NCBI GenBank assembly: GCA_046302815.1
Contig: JBKCHO010000055.1
Coordinates: 23,375-87,374, forward strand
Length of the DNA: 64,000 nucleotides
Direction of reading: 5' to 3'
Source of the DNA: JALRAP01 sp046302815
Lineage (GTDB): Bacteria > Bacteroidota > Bacteroidia > AKYH767-A > OLB10
Both the position numbers and the translations under genes were made by a program. A model generated the notes under the pieces. It ran no database searches and had not been told where the DNA came from. It saw only the letters and a list, made by a program, of their open reading frames with translations. Positions 41,054-50,206 of the stretch are shown here, one piece after another (the first letter of the stretch is position 1; each line of letters opens with the position of its first letter).

Positions 41054-43549
41054 TTATTCGTGGAAGTAAACCCTTTTGACGCGTTGCGAAACAGAAGTCA
41101 ATACCTCATAGGGAATAGTTTCAAGATCTTTCGCCATGTCAATAATGGTGTATCCTGGCCCAAAAACAATGACTTCATCACCCTCATGTACATCCAACCC
41201 TGTTACATCAATCATGGTCATATCCATGCATATATTACCAACAATTGGACATTTTTTGCCAGCTATCACCATATTTCCTTTCCCATTCGATAGCCTACGG
41301 TTTAATCCATCTGCATAGCCTATTCCAACAGTGGCAATTTGGGCATCCCGATCCATCTTGCCTTTCCTGGAATACCCCACTGTCTCTTGAGCTTTGACAA
41401 TCTTGATTTGTGAGATGGTGGCGCGCAGTGTGGATACGAATTCCAATTGCTTTTGTTCATGCATGGTGGCGGCAACCCCATGCAATCCAATTCCCAACCT
41501 TACCATTTCAAACTGATATTCGGGAAATCGTAATATTCCAGCTGAATTCAAAACATGTCTTCGTATCGAATAGTTAAAATGCCGACATAACTGGCCAGAC
41601 ATCTCTGTAAAGCGTGCTGTCTGTTGTTTGGTGAAGGCATCGTGATTTGATTCATCACTGGCTGCCAAGTGAGTGAATATGGTAGCAATCTTCAAATGTT
41701 TCAGATTGCCTATTCGAATCACCAATTCGTTCACTTCTTCTTCTGTAAAGCCAAGTCTACGCATCCCCGTATCCAACTTCAGGTGAATTGGAAAGGGCTC
41801 TGTGGATTCATTTTGCCTGCGTCTCTTAACGGCCTCACTGAAGTGATTCAAAATACGAAAGCTATATATCTCCGGCTCCAATTTATAATCCACCATGGTA
41901 TCGAAACTCTGCTCCTCGGGGCTCATAACCATGATTGGCAAAGTGATTCCAGCTTTTCGAAGCTCCACTCCTTCATCGGCGTAAGCCACCGCCAGATAAT
42001 CCACTCGATGGAATTGAAGCAGGTTAGCTATTTCGAAACTGCCGCTACCATAGGAGAAGGCCTTAACCATAACCATTACAGCCGTGTCGGGCCGAAGCCT
42101 CGATTTGAAAAAATTAAGGTTGTGTACTACAGCGTTCAAATTAATCTCCAGGACTGTTTCATGCGCCTTTTGCTGGAGCATCCTGACAATCCGTTCGAAG
42201 CCGAAAGACCTTGCGCCTTTGAGCAAAATAGTCTCGTTGGAAAACATCCCTCCATGAAGTCCACTCAAAAATGAATCGGTGTCATTGAAAAAAACAGATT
42301 CACAATTGAAGCGGTTGGCCTGTCGGGATATGGCCGGCCCTATTCCTATAAGGCGTGAGACTTGTTTCTTTTCGAGCAACTCACCAACTTCGGTGTAAAG
42401 CGCTTCCTCGTTTTTGCCACTTTGAAGTATATCGGAAAGTATAATGGTTTTACGCGGATGTTGCTTTTGTTGATTCAAGAAGTCAAGAGCGATGGTAAGA
42501 GAACCTATGTCGCTGTTATAGCTATCATTGATAATGGAACAGTTGCTGATGCCGTCCTTCATCTCTAACCTCATTGCCACTGGAGCCAGTGCGAGCATAC
42601 GCTCCGAAATAACATCATGATCAATTTGAAGCATCAACATCAATGCCCAACAATGGATGGCATTCTCAATGGATGCATCATCGGAAAAGGGAATACGGAT
42701 ATGGACAAATCGATTTTGGAAAATACCTTGTATCTCCGTTTCGCCATTTTGTCTTGTGATGCGTCCGATTTGCAAATCGGCTGGATGCCTTTTTGACCAT
42801 GTGAAAACTTCAAGGTCTTGAGGCAAAAAATCGGCGTGGTTCAATTTGTCAGCAATCACCAGATAATCGCGGCAATAGATCAGCTTTTTACAATGTTTGA
42901 ACAAACGCAGCTTCTCAAGCGCCTTTTGATCCATTCCCGAAAAATGTTCATCATGTGCCGAGCCAAGATTTGTAAAAATTCCTATATCCGGCCGGATGAT
43001 GTTGCCCAGCTTCTCCATTTCTCCCGGCTCAGATATACCCGCCTCGAATATCGCAAGGTCGTTGGAAGATTGCATATCCCAAACCGACAAAGGAACTCCA
43101 ATTTGGGAGTTATAACTTTTAGGGCTTCTAACGATGTGAAAATCGTCTCGAAGCAATTGAAACAGCCACTCCTTAACTATGGTCTTACCGTTGCTACCTG
43201 TAATTGCAATCACAGGATAACTGAACAACGACCTGCGATGTGCAGCAAGTTTTTGCAAGGCAACCAATGCATCGCTTACTACAATGAAACTGGAATCAGG
43301 AAATGCGGTAGCGCATTCCGGTCTGCTCACCACAAAGGACCTAACACCGGCTGCATGCAAGTCAGGAATGAACTCATGCCCATCTCGCCGATCACCACGC
43401 ATTGCAAAAAACAACGACGCAGAAGGCGCCAGCATTTTACGGCTATCGGTTAGCAAATGCCTTACCGGTTCTGTTTGAGAAATGGGTCCAACCAGTTTAC
43501 CTCCAAGAATGGAAGCTATTTCGTTTATCGTATAGGGTTGCGTAGGCAA
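41054..43549 (-). CDS. MurF-alanine racemase fusion protein
   Basis: One chain combining UDP-MurNAc-tripeptide:D-Ala-D-Ala ligase (about residues 1-450) and PLP-dependent alanine racemase (about 460-830), a fusion known across Bacteroidota. MurF marks: YTINEIASILGG start, ATP site ITGSNGKTIVKEW, and NDSYNSDIGS. Racemase marks: PLP lysine in VMVKAFSYGSGSF and catalytic tyrosine in VGIGYADGLNRRLSNG. No ATG is available; TTG 43549 gives a normal MurF N-terminus just after the tdk stop, whereas the longest frame (TTG 43600) overlaps tdk by 40 nt. About 831 residues. Confidence 0.93.
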   Translation of the reverse strand: MPTQPYTINEIASILGGKLVGPISQTEPVRHLLTDSRKMLAPSASLFFAMRGDRRDGHEFIPDLHAAGVRSFVVSRPECATAFPDSSFIVVSDALVALQKLAAHRRSLFSYPVIAITGSNGKTIVKEWLFQLLRDDFHIVRSPKSYNSQIGVPLSVWDMQSSNDLAIFEAGISEPGEMEKLGNIIRPDIGIFTNLGSAHDEHFSGMDQKALEKLRLFKHCKKLIYCRDYLVIADKLNHADFLPQDLEVFTWSKRHPADLQIGRITRQNGETEIQGIFQNRFVHIRIPFSDDASIENAIHCWALMLMLQIDHDVISERMLALAPVAMRLEMKDGISNCSIINDSYNSDIGSLTIALDFLNQQKQHPRKTIILSDILQSGKNEEALYTEVGELLEKKQVSRLIGIGPAISRQANRFNCESVFFNDTDSFLSGLHGGMFSNETILLKGARSFGFERIVRMLQQKAHETVLEINLNAVVHNLNFFKSRLRPDTAVMVMVKAFSYGSGSFEIANLLQFHRVDYLAVAYADEGVELRKAGITLPIMVMSPEEQSFDTMVDYKLEPEIYSFRILNHFSEAVKRRRQNESTEPFPIHLKLDTGMRRLGFTEEEVNELVIRIGNLKHLKIATIFTHLAASDESNHDAFTKQQTARFTEMSGQLCRHFNYSIRRHVLNSAGILRFPEYQFEMVRLGIGLHGVAATMHEQKQLEFVSTLRATISQIKIVKAQETVGYSRKGKMDRDAQIATVGIGYADGLNRRLSNGKGNMVIAGKKCPIVGNICMDMTMIDVTGLDVHEGDEVIVFGPGYTIIDMAKDLETIPYEVLTSVSQRVKRVYFHE

Positions 43550-43560
43550 CTGATTCGAAT

Positions 43561-44145
43561 TTATGATTTGCGTCGGGCCTTGACAAAACAAGCCCGGCAA
43601 AGAGGGATGTAACTCTCTTTCTCACCTAACATCACCAAACCATCTTCGTTGATCGTGCGATGCGAATGATTGGCCAAGTCGCCACAGTGCATGCATATGG
43701 CATGTACTTTGGTAATGTAATCTGCAATGGCAAGGAGATTGGGCATTGGTCCAAATGGGTTACCCAGGTAATCCATATCCAATCCAGCTACTATTACGCG
43801 GATTCCCTGATTGGCCAACTGTTCACAAACCTGCGGCAAGCCATCATCAAAAAATTGAGCCTCGTCAATACCTACCACATCCACATCATTACAAAGAAGT
43901 AAAATATTCGCAGATGCAGGCAACGGCGTGGACACTATTGAATTGGCATCATGGGAAACGATATTTTGCTCGTCGTAGCGCTGGTCAACTTGCGGCTTGA
44001 AAATTTCCACTTTTTGTTTCGCAATCCGAGCTCGTTTCAGTCTTCGAATCAACTCCTCAGTTTTTCCAGAAAACATGGAGCCACAAATGACTTCGATGGC
44101 CCCTTTGCGGAACCCAGAAATATGTCCTGGTGTTTCTATAAACAT
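43561..44145 (-). CDS. tdk: Thymidine kinase
   Basis: Phosphorylates thymidine for salvage. 194 residues, type II kinase: P-loop ICGSMFSGKTEELIRR, catalytic region VVGIDEAQFFD, lasso loop near VAGLDMDYLGNPFGPM, and zinc-binding cysteines in ICMHCGDL and LCRACF. Length normal. Directly upstream of murF-alr in the same direction (11 nt to the preferred start). Confidence 0.96.
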   Translation of the reverse strand: MFIETPGHISGFRKGAIEVICGSMFSGKTEELIRRLKRARIAKQKVEIFKPQVDQRYDEQNIVSHDANSIVSTPLPASANILLLCNDVDVVGIDEAQFFDDGLPQVCEQLANQGIRVIVAGLDMDYLGNPFGPMPNLLAIADYITKVHAICMHCGDLANHSHRTINEDGLVMLGEKESYIPLCRACFVKARRKS

Positions 44146-44205
44146 ATTGCGATTGCTGCCGGCTTCAAAAATACCAACGAGGGAGATAGTATCAAAGAAT
44201 GGTTT

Positions 44206-44436
44206 TCAGTTATTGGCGAAACCCGCCAAGTTTGCATCACGGTTTTCCAAGCCACAAGACAACTCATCTTCCCTGTAGTTTCTCGCTGAGGAGAAGAGGG
44301 AATGACAAGGCTGAGGCTTTGCGGATTCGGAATCCTTGTTTCTCAACTGCTCCATCAATTCACGGCGCATGATGAGAAGATTTTCCAAAGTATCGGAAGC
44401 TTCAGATTTAGATTGATCCGGGGGGTAGGTCATCAT
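44206..44436 (-). CDS. Possible small helical protein, doubtful
   Basis: Open frame of 76 residues from ATG 44436 (86 from 44466) in the otherwise empty stretch upstream of tdk. Residues about 10-40 (SEASDTLENLLIMRRELMEQ...) look like a real amphipathic helix rich in Glu, Leu and Arg, but the second half (CHSLFSSARNYREDELSCG) does not. No family, no promoter box, 60 nt before tdk. It could be a tdk leader peptide gene or a chance frame. Confidence 0.3.
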   Translation of the reverse strand: MMTYPPDQSKSEASDTLENLLIMRRELMEQLRNKDSESAKPQPCHSLFSSARNYREDELSCGLENRDANLAGFANN

Positions 44437-44563
44437 AATCTGATACGAAGGTAGTGGTTTGACCAAAGATGACCTAGCATCGGACTCATTATGGACTTTA
44501 ATGTTTGTTAATCAGCGACTTAAAACAAGGAAGGGTTGCCCGTTTCATTCCATTGGAATGGAT

Positions 44564-44571
44564 TAGATTTG
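44564..44571 (+). promoter_or_regulatory. -7 box (TAGATTTG) for purQ
   Basis: Plus-strand TAnnTTTG 21 nt before ATG 44593; it lies inside the longer open frame (ATG-like start 44536), so it supports the internal start. Confidence 0.45.
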
Positions 44572-44592
44572 TGCTTAGAAAAATTATCAATG

Positions 44593-45297
44593 ATGAAATT
44601 CGGAGTTGTTGTTTTCCCAGGTTCCAATTGCGACCGTGATATGCAGTATGTGCTCAGTAATGTCCTTGGGCAGAAAACCGCCATGCTTTGGCACAAGGAC
44701 CACGACTTGCAAGGGTGTGATTTTATCGTATTGCCGGGAGGCTTCTCATATGGCGACTATTTGAGATCAGGAGCGATTGCGCGCTTTTCGCCAATTATGC
44801 AGGAGGTGATGGAGTTTGCCGAAAAAGGTGGATTTGTTTTGGGTCTTTGCAACGGTTTCCAAATCTTGACCGAGTCTAGGCTTTTGCCGGGAGCTTTACT
44901 TCACAACGATTCACGCAAATTCATATGTAAGAATGTCCACTTGCGATGCGAAACGGATGAATCATTGATTACATCCAAGCTGCGTGTTGGACAAGTGCTG
45001 CAGATCCCAATCGCCCACGGCGAAGGGAAATATTTCGCCGATGATCAAACCATGCAATCCTTGCGTGAAAACGATCAAGTGCTGTTTAGATACTGTGATG
45101 AGCATGGCCACAGTAACGACGAATCCAATCCCAACGGGGCCACTGATTATATAGCTGGAATCTGTAATAAAAACAGGAATGTTTTTGGAATGATGCCTCA
45201 TCCTGAAAGAGCATCCGACCCCGTGCTTGCTAACAACGATGGCAGAGCCATATTCGATTCCATCCTCAACATGGCCGATATCCACACAGGTCGCTAA
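44593..45297 (+). CDS. purQ: Phosphoribosylformylglycinamidine synthase subunit PurQ
   Basis: Glutaminase subunit that feeds ammonia to PurL. 234 residues, class I amidotransferase: MKFGVVVFPGSNCDRD start, VLPGGFSYGDYLRSGAIAR, nucleophile Cys 86 in VLGLCNGFQIL, and the His-Glu pair in MPHPERA. Adjacent in-frame ATGs at 44590 and 44593; the family starts MKFG. Its presence implies the separate PurL/PurS/PurQ type of complex rather than the single-chain enzyme. The SUMF1-like lipoprotein gene follows after 14 nt. Confidence 0.95.
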   Translation: MKFGVVVFPGSNCDRDMQYVLSNVLGQKTAMLWHKDHDLQGCDFIVLPGGFSYGDYLRSGAIARFSPIMQEVMEFAEKGGFVLGLCNGFQILTESRLLPGALLHNDSRKFICKNVHLRCETDESLITSKLRVGQVLQIPIAHGEGKYFADDQTMQSLRENDQVLFRYCDEHGHSNDESNPNGATDYIAGICNKNRNVFGMMPHPERASDPVLANNDGRAIFDSILNMADIHTGR

Positions 45298-45311
45298 AAA
45301 AGTTTTTTATA

Positions 45312-46100
45312 TTGAAGCCGTCTGTTTGCCTAATCACCATCGGTCTGGCTCTGTTTATGGCCTGCAACTCCCCATCCAAGCCGCAACGGGAAAAAATAGA
45401 GGCTCTGCTTGGCGATTTTGTTTTTGTTGAAGGAGGGGCTTTTGTAATGGGCGACAGCATCAACGACCCAAACGGTCATATCTCCCATGTACCACATGAA
45501 GTAAGGATGGATGGATTTCACATGCAGTCCAAGGAGACGACGCAGGATGTATATTCATTGGTGATGGGTGAAAACCCGAGCGCCGACCAATCTTGGAAAG
45601 ACTTACCGGTATCTGAAGTTTCATGGAATGATTGTATGATTTTTTTGGAAAAACTGAACAGCCTCACTGGTGGAAACTATAGGCTGCCAACGGAAGCCGA
45701 GTGGGAGTATGCTGCCCGTGGTGGAGCCCTAGGTTCGAACCAATTATTCAGTGGCTCCAACGACCCGGATTCAGTAGCTTGGCACCGTGGCAACAGCAAA
45801 GGCAGAATTCAACCTGTTGGCCTGCTTAAGCCTAATAGCTTGGGTATTTATGACATGAGTGGCAATGCGTGGGAATGGTGTAGTGATTTTTACGGAGACT
45901 ATCGCACCGACTCCAGCCAACGCCACAATCCAGTTGGAATAGACTATGGAGTCATGAAGGTTTTCAGAGGAGGCTCCTTTGGAGACTCTGCCAGATATTG
46001 CAAAACTTCCTCACGGTTTTATACCGATCCTTTATTGAGGTATCCAAGCATTGGTATGCGCCTTGTGAAAGACAAGGCACCATCAGGGCAAAACAGGTAA
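45312..46100 (+). CDS. SUMF1/formylglycine-generating-enzyme-like lipoprotein
   Basis: 262 residues starting with TTG: MKPSVCLITIGLALFMACNS, lipobox FMAC (Cys 18). The body is a complete FGE-sulfatase (SUMF1) domain: FVFVEGGAFVMGDS, ETTQDVYSLVMGENPS, the signature YRLPTEAEWEYAARGG, SLGIYDMSGNAWEWCSDFYG and VFRGGSF. GldJ and GldK of the gliding/T9SS machinery have this fold too, but they are longer and sit with other gld genes, so this is a different paralogue. Catalytic cysteines of true formylglycine enzymes are not obvious; a binding role is as likely. Confidence 0.88.
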   Translation: MKPSVCLITIGLALFMACNSPSKPQREKIEALLGDFVFVEGGAFVMGDSINDPNGHISHVPHEVRMDGFHMQSKETTQDVYSLVMGENPSADQSWKDLPVSEVSWNDCMIFLEKLNSLTGGNYRLPTEAEWEYAARGGALGSNQLFSGSNDPDSVAWHRGNSKGRIQPVGLLKPNSLGIYDMSGNAWEWCSDFYGDYRTDSSQRHNPVGIDYGVMKVFRGGSFGDSARYCKTSSRFYTDPLLRYPSIGMRLVKDKAPSGQNR

Positions 46101-46101
46101 A

Positions 46102-47673
46102 TCAGAGTTCCTTCAACACATCCTTGGCTTGCTTGTCGTTGGGGTCAATGACAAGTACCTTCTTCCAAAAAGACCGAGACATTTCCTTATCCTTTTTCAA
46201 GAAATAATAATATCCCATATATCTGTAGGATTCCAACAAGCCCGCTTTGTATTTGTCGGGATTCGCGCTATCGGCTTCCGCCAATACAATGTATCGTTCG
46301 TATGCGGGGAAGGCTCTTCCTTCTTTAGAGTCTGGATCGAGGTTGGCTGATGTTTTAGCCTTCATAAGGAATCCGGGAGCCCAATTGGGTTGTATCTCAC
46401 ATACTTTTGTGAAGATGGAGTCCGCGAGATCATATTCTCGAAGCATCAATGCTGCTCGACCGAAATTATAGTTATCGGCTGATGTGAGTGGAAAGCGCCC
46501 TGACTTGTTTCTGTAAATCTCTTTTGCTTCGATGTATTTGTTCTTTTTCATCAGAAGGTTTCCGGTCTCTGTGTATAATGCACCATCGGCATCTTCAAAA
46601 GTGAGCGCCTTTTGCAAAGCTAAAATGGCCAACGAATCGGAATTATTCTTCTGGTAGTACTTAGCCAAATACTCATAATCCCTGGATTGGATATTGGCCG
46701 AATCCGCTTTAGCAAAAAAAGATTCCATCTGTTTCAAGCCATCTGCAAACTTGCCCAATTCAAAATTCGTATATGCAAGGATTTTGATTGCAGCCAGGTT
46801 ATCGGGGTCCTTGCTAGACACAAAGAGGGCTGCATCTTCAGCCTCCTTGAATTTTTTTGCAGCAAACAGATAACGACTCAGTTGAATTCTTGCCCTCATA
46901 TCTTCAGGTGCACGGTTGAAATACTCAGCATAAGCGCGAGCGCCCAAATCCACTTCTCCCATTTCAAAATGCACCTCGGCTTTATGAAGTAGCGCTTGGG
47001 TGAATTCGGGGTTTAGCTTGATTGCCATATCCAATTCGCCCATTGCGGCGGAAGGGTTTTTTATACGGCGATAGGCAAGCCCCTTCCTATGATATGAAAT
47101 CGATTTCTTAGAGTCGGCGTCTATGGCGTTGTTATAAAAATTCAATGCCGTTCCATGATCTCCTTGAGCAGCAAAGTAGTCTCCCTTCAAAATCAACCAA
47201 TCGGGATTGGGCTGTTTGAGTTGCTTTTCCAAAATGTTAATCCAGTTAAGTGCATAGCCAAGATCCTTCGACTTGAATTTGAAAAAAGCGCGTGTGACTT
47301 CCATCAGCAAAAGAGGAGACACATTTTTGGGGGTTTTTAAAACAGGCTCAAACATCAACTTGGCTGCTTCGGCGTTGTTGCTATAGACAATGTATATCGT
47401 TTTCGCTCCAACAACAAATGGATCGGTTGCAGAAAGCTTTTCCGCTTCCGCAAACAATGATTTGGCAGTTGCTCCATCGCCTTCGTTGATGGCGAGATTC
47501 ATTTTAAAAAAGCATAGGGCTCCAGGATCCGATGTGCCTTTGAAAGCATACAGGCATTGCTTGGCTCTGGCATAATCGCCGATTTCAATATAAGTGTTAC
47601 AGGTTGCGTAATCCTGTGCGTGGATGGTTAATGGAAACAGGATTAGTAAGGCCAGTGATAATAACTTTCCCAT
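46102..47673 (-). CDS. Periplasmic TPR-repeat protein of the TonB operon
   Basis: 523 residues with a cleavable signal (MGKLLSLALLILFPLTIHAQ). The rest is a helical solenoid of about twelve tetratricopeptide-like repeats, e.g. GDHGTALNFYNNAIDADSKK, PSAAMGELDMAIKLNPEFTQ and KEMSRSFWKKVLVIDPNDKQ. It is the last gene of the exbB-exbD-exbD-tonB cluster and starts 13 nt after the substrate-binding-like lipoprotein gene. Probably a scaffold in the periplasm; the link to TonB function is positional only. Confidence 0.88.
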   Translation of the reverse strand: MGKLLSLALLILFPLTIHAQDYATCNTYIEIGDYARAKQCLYAFKGTSDPGALCFFKMNLAINEGDGATAKSLFAEAEKLSATDPFVVGAKTIYIVYSNNAEAAKLMFEPVLKTPKNVSPLLLMEVTRAFFKFKSKDLGYALNWINILEKQLKQPNPDWLILKGDYFAAQGDHGTALNFYNNAIDADSKKSISYHRKGLAYRRIKNPSAAMGELDMAIKLNPEFTQALLHKAEVHFEMGEVDLGARAYAEYFNRAPEDMRARIQLSRYLFAAKKFKEAEDAALFVSSKDPDNLAAIKILAYTNFELGKFADGLKQMESFFAKADSANIQSRDYEYLAKYYQKNNSDSLAILALQKALTFEDADGALYTETGNLLMKKNKYIEAKEIYRNKSGRFPLTSADNYNFGRAALMLREYDLADSIFTKVCEIQPNWAPGFLMKAKTSANLDPDSKEGRAFPAYERYIVLAEADSANPDKYKAGLLESYRYMGYYYFLKKDKEMSRSFWKKVLVIDPNDKQAKDVLKEL

Positions 47674-47686
47674 GGCGTTGTAGGTT

Positions 47687-48586
47687 TTAGTTTTCTATTT
47701 GTATTTCCCGTGGTGGGATTTGTATCGGTGCAGCGCCAAATAAGCGAATGATCCTTTGACCTTCAGAACTAGCCACCCAAGCAGCAAAACCTGTGGCAGG
47801 ACCCGCATAGGGTTCTGAAGTGACCATGAGTAGCGTTCTGGTCAACGGATATTCTTTGGTAAAAACCGTAGATTGCGACGGCATAATTTGATTTGATAGG
47901 CTATCAACAAAGGGCATTATCTGTATTCGCTCCATTCTTGATTTGACCTCCTTTGATTTTCTTTCACAAAGATAACTCCAAGACACCAACCCCACTTCCT
48001 TATCGCTGGCGGATACCCTTTCGATGATGGCGAGCTGATTTCCTACCAACTCCCACTCCATTCCACAGAAGGAGCGTAGGCTATTCGCCATAAAGTAACT
48101 GTTATCGGAATCGCTTCTATCGGTAACCATGTATTGCGGCTTGTTGGCATTTAGAAAGGAGAAACAACTATCATGCCGCAAGGAAAAAGGATAGACTGGT
48201 AAAGTGTCAATGCCTCTTTTTGAAATCATTACAATAGCATCCCTCATGATCGGCGACACCTTCGGGAAAACCCCTCGCTGAACCAAAGCCAAAGAATCGT
48301 TCGGAGAAAGCGCTTGGGTGGTAAGCAGCATTCTCACATTCTTATTTAACAACCTTTTATAAGGATTTCCCTTTTGTGTGGTGTCTATCTGAATGTTAAC
48401 CAGGTCGTAAAGTCCCATATAGGTTTCGGTAAGCACCTTGGCAACAGGATAATGTGCTTCGTCAGTTTGGATGATAAAGCTTCCAGATAAGGGATCTCCT
48501 TTATCCTCGACCGTACTGCCCGAATTGCATCCGATAACGAATAATATAGAATAGAGACAAGTGGAACAGAAAAACAGACTCTTCAT
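47687..48586 (-). CDS. PstS-like substrate-binding lipoprotein
   Basis: 299 residues from ATG 48586: MKSLFFCSTCLYSILFVIGC, lipobox VIGC (Cys 20). The mature part is a type 2 periplasmic binding fold like PstS: SFIIQTDEAHYPVAKVLTET at the start, VRMLLTTQALSPNDS, IMRDAIVMISKRGIDTLPV and the closing AWVASSEGQRIIRLFGAAP. No ABC transporter genes are near. Instead it lies in the TonB operon, overlapping the small membrane-protein gene by 4 nt (ATGA). Ligand unknown; phosphate is not implied. Confidence 0.85.
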   Translation of the reverse strand: MKSLFFCSTCLYSILFVIGCNSGSTVEDKGDPLSGSFIIQTDEAHYPVAKVLTETYMGLYDLVNIQIDTTQKGNPYKRLLNKNVRMLLTTQALSPNDSLALVQRGVFPKVSPIMRDAIVMISKRGIDTLPVYPFSLRHDSCFSFLNANKPQYMVTDRSDSDNSYFMANSLRSFCGMEWELVGNQLAIIERVSASDKEVGLVSWSYLCERKSKEVKSRMERIQIMPFVDSLSNQIMPSQSTVFTKEYPLTRTLLMVTSEPYAGPATGFAAWVASSEGQRIIRLFGAAPIQIPPREIQIEN

Positions 48587-48783
48587 TGTTTCGCTTTTGT
48601 TCTTGAGCGAATAGCTATAAAAAGCCGATACGCTCCATAAACAAATATAACCCATCCTGCAATGGAAAGATCCATGGTTCCCGGATCAGGATTCAAGGCT
48701 AGCATGAGACCAGCCCCCATGTATATCAACGCAATGATTACATGGTAGGCAAAAGTCCTGAAAACGCCGTTGAGACGGTTCAC
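48583..48783 (-). CDS. Small two-helix membrane protein of the TonB operon
   Basis: 66 residues: MNRLNGVFRTFAYHVIIALI then two helices (about 12-29 and 39-58) and a basic tail (IRSRTKAKQ). The start GTG 48783 overlaps the tonB stop as GTGA, and its own stop overlaps the next ATG as ATGA, a compact coupled arrangement. The longer frame from 48855 lies inside tonB and is rejected. Function unknown; it may assist the ExbB/ExbD complex. Confidence 0.75.
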   Translation of the reverse strand: MNRLNGVFRTFAYHVIIALIYMGAGLMLALNPDPGTMDLSIAGWVIFVYGAYRLFIAIRSRTKAKQ

Positions 48784-49574
48784 TTGAGCGAAAACCTGAT
48801 GGGGAGGTTGTATTGCACAATTACTGCTTGTCCGCGCTGTTTTCCAGCACGCCATGACGGCATGTTGCTAACCACTCGCACGGCTTCTTGATCGCAGCCT
48901 CCGCCTATTCCCCTGAGGACCTTTACTTCGTTTACCTTGCCATCTTTTCCTACCTGGAAAGTGACAAAAACGGTGCCTGTTATTCCGTTTTCACGGGCTA
49001 CTGCAGGGTATTTGATGTTATCGGAGAGATATTTTACGAGCGCGGATTCTCCACCTGGGAAGGAAGGCATCTCTTCTACGATTGTGAAAATTTCGGGCGG
49101 AGCCTCCACTGGTGCTTCTTCTGTAGGAAGATCGATGGCATTTGGGTCACCTTCTTGGGTAACTACGCCAGCTGCTACTTCCTTCAATTCTTCTTGAGTT
49201 GGGGGTGGTTCATCGTCTGGAACTTCCTCATCTTTTACTACCACCGGAGGGGTGAACTTGATGGTTTGTTGCACAGGTGGCGGAGGTGGTACAGGCGGTG
49301 GAGGAGGTTGAGTTTCGTCGATAGGAGGCGGTTGCATTAAGGTCACTTCCGTTTCAGAGAAGGCATTGTTCTCTCCCACCTGCTCATTGATTAATTTCAT
49401 TATCAATGGAAGGCAAATGAATAGGACTATGGCAATAGTGGAGATAATAAATGCCCTCATAATGGTCTTACTGTAACCTTTACGGATCACATAGGCACCA
49501 TAGTCCTTATTTCTTTCTTCGAAGACCATCTCCAAACGGCCTTCATTGATACAGTTTTCCCAAGCAATTTTCAT
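48780..49574 (-). CDS. TonB energy transducer
   Basis: 264 residues. A cytosolic start (MKIAWENCINEGRLEMVFEE), one membrane helix at about 38-60, a Pro-rich periplasmic linker at about 80-130 (PPIDETQPPPPPVPPPPPV) and a C-terminal TonB domain at about 170-264 (MPSFPGGESALVKYL, GITGTVFVTFQVGKDGKV). It transmits proton-motive force to outer-membrane receptors such as those at 2668 and 52076. It has the short N-terminal cytosolic extension common in Bacteroidota TonB. Confidence 0.94.
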   Translation of the reverse strand: MKIAWENCINEGRLEMVFEERNKDYGAYVIRKGYSKTIMRAFIISTIAIVLFICLPLIMKLINEQVGENNAFSETEVTLMQPPPIDETQPPPPPVPPPPPVQQTIKFTPPVVVKDEEVPDDEPPPTQEELKEVAAGVVTQEGDPNAIDLPTEEAPVEAPPEIFTIVEEMPSFPGGESALVKYLSDNIKYPAVARENGITGTVFVTFQVGKDGKVNEVKVLRGIGGGCDQEAVRVVSNMPSWRAGKQRGQAVIVQYNLPIRFSLK

Positions 49575-49585
49575 GGCGCAGAGAA

Positions 49586-50194
49586 TTAAATTTTTTCGAT
49601 CATTTCTATCTCAACCGGGGTGATGTCTACTATGGCATAACGACCAATGTGACAAACCGCCATCTCGTCGAGCACATCTACAAGATTCTCGTAGTTGGCA
49701 TTTTCCATAGATTTGATCAAAACAATCAGACCAAGCTTGTCTTGTTTGATTTCGCCCAACCTTTTCTTGTACTCTGGGGTTTTTATCAATCCTTTGTTAA
49801 GGGAATCGCGCAATACTTCGGCACGGTTAAAGACCCTTGAATTCTTTTGCATCAGCGTTTTGCGTAACCCGGTGGCAGATAGGTCGGTTACCATAGGTGT
49901 TGGATTATCGACACCTTGATACCAAACGACTTTGTCATCCTTTCCCAATAGAATGGTTAAAGTAAGAGACTCCGCAACCTTTTGCTGTTGTTCCTCATTG
50001 TCGGGTTTAACAGGCATGTTCACCTCCATTGTCTTCGGTTTGCTGAAGGTGGTGGTGAGCATGAAAAAGGTCAACAGCAGGAATGCCAAGTCAACCATCG
50101 GAGTCATATCGATGTGGGTCGAATGCTTTTTCTGCTTGACCTTTCCGCCTTTTTTATTTCCGCCACCTCCTTGGTCGGTATTCAGATGAGCCAT
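49586..50194 (-). CDS. exbD: ExbD biopolymer transport protein (second copy)
   Basis: 202 residues. A Lys/Gly-rich cytosolic start, then MTPMVDLAFLLLTFFMLTT with the conserved Asp of the proton path, then a periplasmic domain. The DMTPMVDLAFLL motif is shared with the copy upstream. It lies 12 nt downstream of that copy's stop and 11 nt before tonB. Works with ExbB to drive TonB. Confidence 0.93.
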   Translation of the reverse strand: MAHLNTDQGGGGNKKGGKVKQKKHSTHIDMTPMVDLAFLLLTFFMLTTTFSKPKTMEVNMPVKPDNEEQQQKVAESLTLTILLGKDDKVVWYQGVDNPTPMVTDLSATGLRKTLMQKNSRVFNRAEVLRDSLNKGLIKTPEYKKRLGEIKQDKLGLIVLIKSMENANYENLVDVLDEMAVCHIGRYAIVDITPVEIEMIEKI

Positions 50195-50206
50195 TTGACA
50201 GACAGA

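Noticed and set aside
41669..42274. 201-codon plus-strand open frame
   Set aside because: Antisense to the murF-alr fusion; the fusion is supported by motifs on both sides of this stretch.
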